NCBI GenBank assembly: GCA_002390025.1 | Contig: DGRU01000204.1 | Location: 1 to 8,835, forward strand | DNA length: 8,835 nt | Direction of reading: 5' to 3' | Source of the DNA: Lachnospiraceae bacterium UBA4380 | GTDB lineage: Bacteria; Bacillota; Clostridia; Lachnospirales; Lachnospiraceae | In this document: positions 1 to 5,600 of the stretch, one piece after another | How positions within the stretch are numbered: the first letter of the stretch is position 1 | Layout: every line of letters begins with the position of its first letter | The notes under the pieces: model-generated | Told to the model about the DNA's origin: nothing | What the model saw: the letters and a program-made list of their open reading frames with translations, nothing else | The model's database searches: none | Translations under genes and position numbers: made by a program

Positions 1-774
1 GCAAAAATCCTGTTGATTTTATTTTTTTCACAGTTCATAATAATGTACAGGAAAAAAATGAATCTGCCCCTTTATCTGCTTGCCTGCGTCGGGCTGATCG
101 CGCTGCCGGTATTTCTGGTCTTTAAAGAGCCGGACCTGTCCACGAGCCTGATGCTGCTGCTGATCTTCTGCGTCATCATGTTCACGGGTGGAATAGAGTG
201 GCAGATCGTAGTGGCGGCCATTGCGGTTTTTGTTCCTGCTGTGTCCTGGATCATTTTCCAGGCGACGCGGGGAGAGAACAGCGTGCTGTCCCAGTACCAG
301 AGGAACAGGATCCTAGCCTGGCTCCATCCCGAGAATTTTGCGGATACCACGGCCTATCAGACCACCAATTCCATGATGGCCATAGGATCGGGCGGCCTCT
401 ACGGCAAGGGCGTCGACGGAGCCAGTTCCTTTCTGGAAACGGGTTATATTTCCGAATCCCAGACCGACTTCATCTTCACTGTAATCGGTGAGACTTTCGG
501 ATTTATCGGCTGCTGCGCAGTCGTCATCCTGATCTTCCTGATCACTGTCAAGTGCTTTCTGATCGCGGCCCATGCCAGGGACGGACAGGGCAGGATCATC
601 GCTTCGGGAATCGGTGCATGGGTCGGTCTGCAGAGCTTTCTCAACATCGGTGTCGCCACAGGGCTCCTTCCCAATACAGGTATTCCTCTTCCTTTCGTAA
701 GTTATGGCCTTACCAGTCTGGTATGTCTGTATGCGGGGATAGGATTTATCCTGAACGTGCGAATGCAGCAATAG
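1..774 (+). CDS. rodA: RodA, SEDS-family peptidoglycan glycosyltransferase (3' part, 5' end outside window)
   Basis: The reading frame is open from base 1 (AKILLILFFSQF...), so the first ATG at base 13 is not the true start; 257 codons of the C-terminal part are present. It is a polytopic membrane protein with many hydrophobic segments. SEDS hallmarks are visible: EPDLSTSL (the family's QPDLGT motif), NSMMAIGSGGLYGKG, SQTDFIFTVIGE and LLPNTGIPLPFVSYG. The Asp of SQTDFIF (residue 156 of this fragment) corresponds to the catalytic Asp262 of E. coli RodA. From family knowledge, RodA polymerises lipid II into glycan strands in the elongasome together with a class B PBP and MreBCD. RodA is preferred over FtsW or SpoVE because mgsA follows directly, a gene order I know from clostridial mreBCD-pbp2-minCDE-rodA-mgsA clusters. 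The motif after VSYG reads LTS rather than the common GTS. The stop codon lies inside a 16-bp tandem duplication. Confidence 0.93.
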   Translation, partial: AKILLILFFSQFIIMYRKKMNLPLYLLACVGLIALPVFLVFKEPDLSTSLMLLLIFCVIMFTGGIEWQIVVAAIAVFVPAVSWIIFQATRGENSVLSQYQRNRILAWLHPENFADTTAYQTTNSMMAIGSGGLYGKGVDGASSFLETGYISESQTDFIFTVIGETFGFIGCCAVVILIFLITVKCFLIAAHARDGQGRIIASGIGAWVGLQSFLNIGVATGLLPNTGIPLPFVSYGLTSLVCLYAGIGFILNVRMQQ

Positions 775-794
775 TATAATGCAGCAATAGTATA
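762..794 (+). repeat. Perfect 16-bp tandem duplication over the rodA stop codon
   Basis: The unit atgcagcaatagtata occurs twice back to back (763-778 and 779-794), with one more matching base on the left. The first copy encodes the last residues of RodA (Met-Gln-Gln) and its TAG stop. The second copy is out of frame by one base and non-coding. Confidence 0.95.
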
Positions 795-879
795 TAGTTA
801 GATCTGCAGGTAACAATAAAGACCTCCAATCAGGCCGGACACTTCATTGATACAACATGATAAAAAAGCGGGGTAACAA

Positions 880-1275
880 ATGAGGATTGCATTGATTGCA
901 CACGATGCCAAGAAGAAACTGATGCAGAATTTCTGCATTGCATACAGAGGCATTCTCGCGAAGAATGAGGTATGCGCGACAGGCACTACCGGCAGGCTGA
1001 TCGAAGAAGTTACCAATCTGTCCATCCATAAACTGCTTGCAGGGCACCTGGGCGGCATGCAGCAGATCGGCGCCCAGATCGAACACAATGAGATCGATCT
1101 GGTGATTTTCCTGCGCGATCCGCTCACAGCCAAGCGCCATGAGCCGGACGTCAACATTGTCGTACGTCTCTGCGACATGCACAATATTCCCCTTGCAACC
1201 AATCTTGCTACGGCAGAGCTTCTGGTCAAGTCTCTTGACAGGGGCGATATGGAATGGCGTGAAATCTATAAATAA
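880..1275 (+). CDS. mgsA: Methylglyoxal synthase homologue lacking the catalytic Asp
   Basis: Members convert dihydroxyacetone phosphate to methylglyoxal and phosphate in the cytosol, a bypass of lower glycolysis. The 131-residue protein aligns to E. coli MgsA (152 aa) with a constant offset of 11: H8-D9 (E. coli H19, D20), the phosphate-binding ATGTTG at 33-38, H87 and D90 of HEPDV (H98, D101), and NIPLATN. Residue 60, in GGMQQIG, is Met where the family has GGDQQ and the catalytic base Asp71; FFWDPL is FLRDPL here. Fold and family are therefore secure, but the usual activity is not. The ATG at 880 has a weak SD-like GCGGGG at 868-873. The gene lies 105 bases after rodA and is likely co-transcribed with it. 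The end (Ile-Tyr-Lys-stop) is duplicated in frame. Confidence 0.88.
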   Translation: MRIALIAHDAKKKLMQNFCIAYRGILAKNEVCATGTTGRLIEEVTNLSIHKLLAGHLGGMQQIGAQIEHNEIDLVIFLRDPLTAKRHEPDVNIVVRLCDMHNIPLATNLATAELLVKSLDRGDMEWREIYK

Positions 1276-1287
1276 ATCTATAAATAA
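1262..1287 (+). repeat. In-frame 12-bp tandem duplication over the mgsA stop codon
   Basis: ATCTATAAATAA (Ile-Tyr-Lys-stop) is present twice in a row and in the same frame: stops are at 1273-1275 and 1285-1287, and the 12-base periodicity holds over 26 bases. Read-through of the first TAA would add only Ile-Tyr-Lys. Confidence 0.95.
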
Positions 1288-1360
1288 TGTTCGTTTCTAC
1301 TTTTGACGGAATCAATTGCGGTGTCACACTGCGATTGTGTTCTTGACGACGGAGCTGAAA

Positions 1361-2410
1361 ATGTTTTTTTTGAAAAAGTCTTCACGCACAGGCGCCTCCG
1401 GCACAAAGGGCGTCAGGCCTGTGCGTTTTTTATGCTCTTTTCTCCTTGCAGTCTTGGCGCTGACATCAACAGGCTGCAGCCGCGGGTATATTTCCTCCTA
1501 TAATGACAATATCCACCGCAGCAATTATTCCCTGACCGCGGTTTCGACCGCACCCGCCAGTTTCAACGGCAGGGCAAAACTGTTTGCGGAAGGGATCGCC
1601 GTTCCCGGGGAGGGGAGCGAGCTGGACATCGGTACGGTTTACGGATCGGCGCTCTTTGACCTGGACGGCGGAAAGACGGTCATCGAGAACAATATTACAG
1701 AGAGGCTCTATCCCGCCAGTATCACCAAGATCATGACAGCTCTTCTGGCCATCAAATACGGCGGAGACATGGACCAGATGCTGACTGCATCCGCCAAGGT
1801 CCCCGACATGGAATGGCAGGCTCAGAAGATCGGCATTGAAAAAGGCGACCGGATGACCCTTGACCAGGCGCTGCATTATCTCATGGTCTATTCCGCCAAC
1901 GATGCGGCGGTCCTGATCGCAGAGCATGTGGGAGGCGACTACGACTCCTTCATCGATATGATGAACAAGGAGGCGGCCCGTCTGGGAGCGACCAACACCC
2001 ATTTTGTCAATCCGCACGGACTGCACGATGAAAATCACTACACGACGGTCTATGATCTCTATCTGATCTTTAAAGAGTGCCTCAAATATCCCAAGTTCCG
2101 CGACCTGATCGACATCAACTATTATTCCACGATCTTCCATGATAAGGACGGCAATATCCGCGCCATCGAAGTGCCCTCCACGGACAACTATCTGATGGGC
2201 TATGTCAATCCGCCCGCCCATATCAATGTCATCGGCGGCAAGACGGGAACGACAGACCAGGCGGGATCCTGCCTGATCCTCCTGTCCAGGAACGCCGACG
2301 ACAGGGAATTCATCTCCGTAGTTCTGGGCGCAGTGGACGGAAATGAGGTCTATCAGTCCATGAACCGCCTTCTGAGGAAGGAGAGGGGATATAAAGAGGA
2401 CAAAGAGTAA
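1361..2410 (+). CDS. D-alanyl-D-alanine carboxypeptidase (peptidase S11), probable lipoprotein
   Basis: This is a penicillin-binding serine D,D-carboxypeptidase that removes the terminal D-Ala from peptidoglycan stem peptides outside the membrane. All three active-site motifs are present: SITK at 120-123 (PAS-ITK, nucleophile Ser120), SAN at 178-180, and KTG at 294-296 in GGKTGTT. The N-terminus has a long basic n-region, a hydrophobic stretch at about 23-35 and a possible lipobox STGC with Cys39; Ser at position -3 is not ideal, so lipidation is likely but not certain. ATG 1361 was chosen because GGAG (1351-1354) precedes it by six bases; an in-frame TTG at 1316 has no such site. GTG 1421, with AAAGGG at 1405-1410, would give a compact signal peptide and is a real alternative. 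Length is 349 aa. A terminator-like hairpin lies within the n-region codons. Confidence 0.92.
   Translation: MFFLKKSSRTGASGTKGVRPVRFLCSFLLAVLALTSTGCSRGYISSYNDNIHRSNYSLTAVSTAPASFNGRAKLFAEGIAVPGEGSELDIGTVYGSALFDLDGGKTVIENNITERLYPASITKIMTALLAIKYGGDMDQMLTASAKVPDMEWQAQKIGIEKGDRMTLDQALHYLMVYSANDAAVLIAEHVGGDYDSFIDMMNKEAARLGATNTHFVNPHGLHDENHYTTVYDLYLIFKECLKYPKFRDLIDINYYSTIFHDKDGNIRAIEVPSTDNYLMGYVNPPAHINVIGGKTGTTDQAGSCLILLSRNADDREFISVVLGAVDGNEVYQSMNRLLRKERGYKEDKE
1384..1431 (+). terminator. Intrinsic-terminator-like hairpin inside the carboxypeptidase signal-peptide codons
   Basis: ACGCACAGGC (1384-1393) pairs perfectly with GCCTGTGCGT (1417-1426), with a 23-base loop, followed by a T-run to 1431. 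The loop contains a smaller GCC-TCC-GGC hairpin. It lies downstream of ATG 1361, so ribosomes initiating there would disrupt it; untranslated transcripts coming from mgsA would not. It may be the mgsA terminator or a translation-coupled attenuator. The structure is seen directly; its function is inferred. Confidence 0.5.
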
Positions 2411-2504
2411 GATAAGGTTGAAGACGTACGCCTGCCGGGGAACAGGCCTTGGACAGTTAAGATTTTTGTTAACACTTCTTTCACTTTTTTTAAAACGTGA
2501 TGAA

Positions 2505-2533
2505 TTGTAATTTACAGGTATTTCATCTATAAT
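2505..2533 (+). promoter_or_regulatory. Vegetative (sigma-A type) promoter for the small P-loop gene
   Basis: A -35 element TTGTAA (2505-2510) and a perfect -10 TATAAT (2528-2533) are 17 bases apart. The AT-rich stretch just upstream (seven T then four A, 2485-2495) could act as an UP element. The predicted start of transcription is near 2540, right at the base of the stem-loop at 2541-2563. Confidence 0.75.
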
Positions 2534-2540
2534 GAGAGTC

Positions 2541-2563
2541 TAAAGATGTCAGTAACATCTTTA
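2541..2563 (+). promoter_or_regulatory. 9-bp stem-loop at the predicted 5' end of the transcript
   Basis: TAAAGATGT (2541-2549) and ACATCTTTA (2555-2563) are perfect inverted repeats around a five-base loop. Placed at about +1 to +23, it could form a 5'-terminal mRNA hairpin of the stabilising type, or serve as a DNA operator. There is no T-run, so it is not a terminator. Confidence 0.6.
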
Positions 2564-2575
2564 GGAGATACACCG

Positions 2576-2611
2576 GTGGGCTGCATCGTGTGTATTGACA
2601 CAGTAACGTAA
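2576..2611 (+). CDS. Possible 11-codon leader peptide upstream of the P-loop gene
   Basis: GTG at 2576 is preceded by AGGAGA (2563-2568) at seven bases and opens a short frame, MGCIVCIDTVT, that stops with TAA at 2609-2611, four bases before the AGGAGG of the next gene. It holds two Cys codons. A weak stem (ATACAC 2568-2573 with GTGTAT 2590-2595) overlaps it. The frame is so short that chance is a serious alternative. Confidence 0.2.
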   Translation: MGCIVCIDTVT

Positions 2612-2630
2612 TAGTAGGAGGTTTCGTCAA

Positions 2631-3050
2631 ATGGTTCATCTGATCACCGGCAACAAGGGCAAAGGAAAGACGAAGTGGATGCTGAACAAGGCCAATGAGG
2701 CCGTCAAGGACATTCTCGGCAGCATCTGCTATCTGGACAAGAACGCTCAGCATATGTATGAGCTCAAGACCAGGATCCGTCTGATCAATGTAAACGATTA
2801 TATGATTGAGAACAGCGATCAGTTCCTTGGCTTTGTCAGCGGTATTATTTCTCAGGATCACGATCTTGAACAGATGTATTTTGATAGCTTTCTCAGCATT
2901 TCCTACCTTGAGAATGCTGACATCCGTCCCGCAATCAACAAGCTCCTGAAACTGAGCGACAAGTTCAATGTAGATTTTTACGTCAGCATTTCTCTCGATG
3001 ATCATGAGATCCCCGAGGAGCTGAAGGAGTATGTTACCGTTTCACTTTAA
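2631..3050 (+). CDS. Small P-loop NTPase-like protein of unknown function
   Basis: The 139-residue protein starts with a hydrophobic strand and a Walker A motif GNKGKGKT (7-14). A possible Walker B strand ends at Asp85 (QMYFDSFL). The chain is soluble, with no membrane segment or signal peptide. It resembles small clostridial proteins that I recall being loosely annotated as 'twitching motility protein PilT', but it lacks the length and the other motifs of a PilT ATPase, so that name should not be used. The start is firm: AGGAGG at 2616-2621, nine bases before ATG. It is probably a single-gene unit, with a near-consensus promoter at 2505-2533, a structured 5' leader and a terminator at 3079-3113. 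Function is unknown; nucleotide binding is inferred from the motif. Confidence 0.85.
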   Translation: MVHLITGNKGKGKTKWMLNKANEAVKDILGSICYLDKNAQHMYELKTRIRLINVNDYMIENSDQFLGFVSGIISQDHDLEQMYFDSFLSISYLENADIRPAINKLLKLSDKFNVDFYVSISLDDHEIPEELKEYVTVSL

Positions 3051-3078
3051 TTCTTTATTTTGACAGGCAAGTCCGTCA

Positions 3079-3113
3079 GGGCAGGGGCAGAAACAGCGCC
3101 CCTGCCCGATTTT
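3079..3113 (+). terminator. Rho-independent terminator after the P-loop gene
   Basis: GGGCAGGGGC (3079-3088) pairs perfectly with GCCCCTGCCC (3098-3107) across a nine-base loop. The stem is very GC-rich and is followed by GATTTTA, a short T-tract. It lies 29 bases after the stop codon at 3050. Confidence 0.75.
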
Positions 3114-3211
3114 ATCGAAGTTAACAGGTCATTTTTGCTGACAGTTCCATCATACTTGGACAACTGTGGCAGCAGGGGATCCAGACAGGAAGCATTGATC
3201 GGAAAAAGGAT

Positions 3212-4591
3212 ATGGAAGAAAAAAGAGGGCGGGGGAGCCGCATTAGACAGCTGATTCACATCGATATCGGCATGGTCATTTTTTTTATCATCCTGATTTA
3301 TTTGTTCTTCAGTATCGCACAGTACGTGACCTCTGATAAAACGGAGGTCTATGAAGTGCGTATGGGAACACTTTCCGACAATGTATTTTACCGGGGGATT
3401 GCCCTCCGCAAGGAGACCATTGTCGACAGCCGCTATTCCGGCCGTGTCAATTATTACAACAAAGAGACCGACCGTGTCGCTGCGGGAGGGCTGGCCTATT
3501 CTGTGGATGAATCCGGAGAGATCGCCGACTATGCGGATGCCAACATGCAGGCGGGGGAATATTTTACAGACGCCGATCTTGAGAATTTCCGCAGCCAGTC
3601 GATCCGGTTTGCCCGGGAGTTTAACCCGGACCGCTTCTATGCGGTCTACGATTACAAGAGCTCCTCGTCAAGCCAGGCCCAGAAGATCAGCAACCGGGCC
3701 ATCCTCGCCGGTATCAAGAACCTTGATTCCACCTCCATCCACACAGTCAGTGCCAGGGAGACAGGGGCCATCGTCTATTCCTACGACAATTACAGCGACA
3801 AGACCTTCGAGAACCTGACACCCGAGGACTTCGACAGTTCCCGATGCCGCAAGGTCCAGCTTCAGAACGGCCAGTCGATCAAGAAGGGCAAGCCCGTTTA
3901 CCGGGTTGTCAGTGACGTAAACTGGTCTGTTGCAGTTCTCGCCGAAAATAAGGAGACTGCCAAGAGGCTGGAGGAGGAAGAGTACGTAGAGGTGCGCTTT
4001 CTCAAAAACAACTACACCTCCTGGGCACATGTAAGTACCCGCGAGGACAAGGAGGGGAACGCCTATATCGACCTGCATTTCTCCAACTCCATGGAGGCTT
4101 TCTGCACAGACCGCTTTGTCGATATAGAGATTCTCTCCAGCGAAAAGAAGGGACTCAAGGTCCCCAACAGCTCGATCACAGACGGAGAGTTTTTCCTTGT
4201 TCCCAAGGAATATGTATTTGAGGGTGCCAACGGCCAGCAGGGCGTCCTTCTCCGCGTCTATACAGGCAGCGGCAGCAACAGCCAGGGAACGAGATTCATC
4301 GCCGCCGTGCCCTACAGCGAAACCGACGACGAATACTATCTGGATAATTCCGTTCTCAGAGACGGTGAGATCCTGGAGAGGCCGAACTCCAGCGATCAGT
4401 TTACTCTGGGCAAAAAAGAGAAGCTGATCGGTGTGTACTATATCAACAAGGGATACCCTGACTTCAGGGAAGTCAAGATCCTCAAGCAGAACAGTGACTA
4501 CTCCATCGTTTCCTCCAACGAGTTCTACGGCCTGCAGGAATACGACTACATTGTTCTCCATGCGGATTCCATCCGATTTAACAATTATTGA
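3212..4591 (+). CDS. Membrane-anchored HlyD-like protein, conserved neighbour of yggS-sepF
   Basis: The 459-residue protein has a short basic cytoplasmic head (MEEKRGRGSRIRQ), one strong membrane segment at about 19-39, and a large extracytoplasmic part. After the membrane come adaptor-like features: RMGTLSDNVFYRGIALRKE and SGRVNYY..., which resemble the split lipoyl/beta-barrel halves of HlyD-type adaptors, then a long middle region and a second beta-rich part. It is often labelled HlyD-family periplasmic adaptor, yet no transporter gene is next to it. Its place before yggS and sepF suggests a role near the division site, which is inference. GGA at 3201-3203 is eight bases before ATG 3212; a closer AAAGGA is too near to be used. 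The C-terminal codons and stop are repeated about three times at 4545-4696. Confidence 0.75.
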   Translation: MEEKRGRGSRIRQLIHIDIGMVIFFIILIYLFFSIAQYVTSDKTEVYEVRMGTLSDNVFYRGIALRKETIVDSRYSGRVNYYNKETDRVAAGGLAYSVDESGEIADYADANMQAGEYFTDADLENFRSQSIRFAREFNPDRFYAVYDYKSSSSSQAQKISNRAILAGIKNLDSTSIHTVSARETGAIVYSYDNYSDKTFENLTPEDFDSSRCRKVQLQNGQSIKKGKPVYRVVSDVNWSVAVLAENKETAKRLEEEEYVEVRFLKNNYTSWAHVSTREDKEGNAYIDLHFSNSMEAFCTDRFVDIEILSSEKKGLKVPNSSITDGEFFLVPKEYVFEGANGQQGVLLRVYTGSGSNSQGTRFIAAVPYSETDDEYYLDNSVLRDGEILERPNSSDQFTLGKKEKLIGVYYINKGYPDFREVKILKQNSDYSIVSSNEFYGLQEYDYIVLHADSIRFNNY

Positions 4592-4696
4592 TCACTGCAT
4601 TGGTTTTATTCGGATTTCATCCGTTTTGACAATTATTGATCAATATATTGTTTTCCATGCGGATTCCGTCCGCTGTGACAATTGTTGATGATTGAG
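4545..4696 (+). repeat. Three imperfect 48-49 bp tandem copies spanning the HlyD-like stop codon
   Basis: Copies start near 4551, 4600 and 4648. All keep CGGATT(C/T)C, (A/G)TCCG and ACAATT(A/G)TTGAT. Copy 1 encodes the real tail HADSIRFNNY-stop. Copy 2, in the same frame, reads SDFIRFDNY-stop (TGA 4637-4639). Copy 3, shifted by one base, reads HADSVRCDNC-stop (TGA 4686-4688). Each unit carries a near-palindromic core such as ATTGATCAAT (4635-4644). A TTGACA at 4626-4631 lacks a well-spaced -10. The repeats lie within 70 bases of the yggS ribosome binding site. Confidence 0.85.
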
Positions 4697-4763
4697 ACTG
4701 ATTCAAAAAAACGTGCGGCCCTGCACCGGCTGCAGGACTGCGCATCTGATAAAGGAGCTTGAA

Positions 4764-5456
4764 ATGATTGCTGATAATATCCGAAGTGTGGAAGAACGTA
4801 TTCAAAAAGCCTGCGAGCGCTCTGGAAGAAAACGGGACGACGTCACGCTGATCTGCGTTACCAAGACCATGCCGGTAGAAGACCTGCAGCAGGCCTACGA
4901 TGCCGGCCAGCGGTCCTTCGGAGAGAACCGGGTACAGGAGATCAATGACAAATTCCCTAAACTTCCCGATGATATCCGCTGGCACATGATCGGACATCTG
5001 CAGACCAACAAGGTCAAATACCTGATGGACAAGGCTGTCATGATCCACAGCGTCGACAGCGCGCATCTGGCAAAGGCAATCAGCAAAGAAGCTGTCAAGG
5101 CCGGACGTGTGATGGATATCCTGCTCGAGGTCAACGCGGCAGGAGAGGAGAGCAAATTCGGACTGGGCTATGAGGAAGTCCTGCCTCTGATCAGGGAGAT
5201 TGCCCCCCTTCCCGGGATCCATATCTGCGGCCTGATGACAGTCGCTCCCTATACAGATGATCCCGAAACCAATCGCGTTTTTTTCAAAAACTTACGGAAA
5301 TTAGCTGTTGACATCGAAGGTCAATCCATTGATAATGTCTCTATGACTGTACTCTCCATGGGTATGACCGGAGATTTTGAAGTCGCAATCGAGGAAGGCG
5401 CCACCCATATCCGTGTGGGCACCGCCATTTTTGGAAAACGAAATTACGATATCTGA
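4764..5456 (+). CDS. yggS: YggS/YlmE family pyridoxal-phosphate homeostasis protein
   Basis: This 230-residue PLP-binding protein has the alanine-racemase-like TIM barrel without a second domain. The PLP lysine is K34 in ICVTKTMP. Other family signatures are FGENRVQE, WHMIGHLQTNK, SVDS, NAAGEESKFG, GLMTVAP, LSMGMTGDFEVAIEEG and HIRVGTAIFG. The family buffers free PLP and influences amino- and keto-acid balance; no enzymatic reaction is assigned. The start at 4764 follows AAAGGAG (4751-4757) at six bases, whereas an in-frame start at 4692 would add 24 residues without a ribosome binding site. It is the ylmE position of the Gram-positive ylm-division cluster, upstream of sepF, and is probably transcribed with the HlyD-like gene. 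Confidence 0.95.
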   Translation: MIADNIRSVEERIQKACERSGRKRDDVTLICVTKTMPVEDLQQAYDAGQRSFGENRVQEINDKFPKLPDDIRWHMIGHLQTNKVKYLMDKAVMIHSVDSAHLAKAISKEAVKAGRVMDILLEVNAAGEESKFGLGYEEVLPLIREIAPLPGIHICGLMTVAPYTDDPETNRVFFKNLRKLAVDIEGQSIDNVSMTVLSMGMTGDFEVAIEEGATHIRVGTAIFGKRNYDI

Positions 5457-5590
5457 TAGCATTTACATTGCTGCCGGCCCTGCCTGCGGGCGCAGCTGAC
5501 AGTGACGATTTCCGTGCTATCTGCTCTGCTGCCGATCCCTTTCGGTCATGCAGCATATATGATCCCGCCTGCGGGACCGTTCAGACAGGA
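5446..5590 (+). repeat. Possible decayed direct repeat after yggS
   Basis: A segment beginning in the last yggS codons (ACGAT at 5446) resembles one beginning at 5505 (ACGAT, then TGCTGCCG and CCCT). Later blocks, CCCTGCCTGCGGG near 5478 and CCCGCCTGCGGG at 5564-5575, are each followed by GACAG and then GATTT. The second copy holds extra bases. By eye the similarity is moderate, so relatedness is only suggested. Confidence 0.35.
5527..5576 (+). promoter_or_regulatory. Two small hairpins in the sepF leader
   Basis: TGCTGCCGA pairs with TCGG and CAGCA (about 5528-5556, with a five-base bulge), and TCCCG (5563-5567) pairs with CGGGA (5572-5576) around a four-base loop. They lie in the 144-base gap between yggS and sepF, before the AGGAGG at 5587. 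No T-run follows. They could shape translation of sepF; I see no known riboswitch pattern. Confidence 0.3.
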
Positions 5591-5600
5591 GGATTTGATT

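Noticed and set aside
775..780. TATAAT after the rodA stop as an mgsA promoter
   Set aside because: No -35-like hexamer at 16-18 bases upstream (TGAACG), and the sequence arises from the 16-bp duplication.
1303..1503. 66-codon frame overlapping the carboxypeptidase start
   Set aside because: It lies in another frame over the real signal-peptide region and has no convincing ribosome binding site or protein-like features.
2391..2420. Repeat-like AAAGAGGAC AAAGAGTAA GATAAGG at the carboxypeptidase stop
   Set aside because: Looks like the other stop-codon repeats, but is explained by Lys/Glu/Asp-rich low-complexity coding; copies match too poorly.
2430..2473. Possible terminator after the carboxypeptidase (GCCTG/CAGGC, then GTTAA/TTAAC)
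   Set aside because: Both stems are only 5 bp, and the T-run is 15 bases from the GC-rich stem and sits inside the second loop. Too weak to call.
3668..4561. Long open frame on the - strand under the HlyD-like gene
   Set aside because: Antisense shadow of a gene with clear membrane and adaptor-like features; the long antisense frame follows from codon bias. Similar - strand frames under the carboxypeptidase and pseudouridine synthase are rejected for the same reason.
4626..4654. TTGACA at 4626-4631 as a yggS promoter
   Set aside because: The nearest AT-rich -10-like hexamer (TATATT, 4644-4649) is only 12 bases away and 17-base spacing gives TGTTTT. The hexamer is part of the repeat unit.
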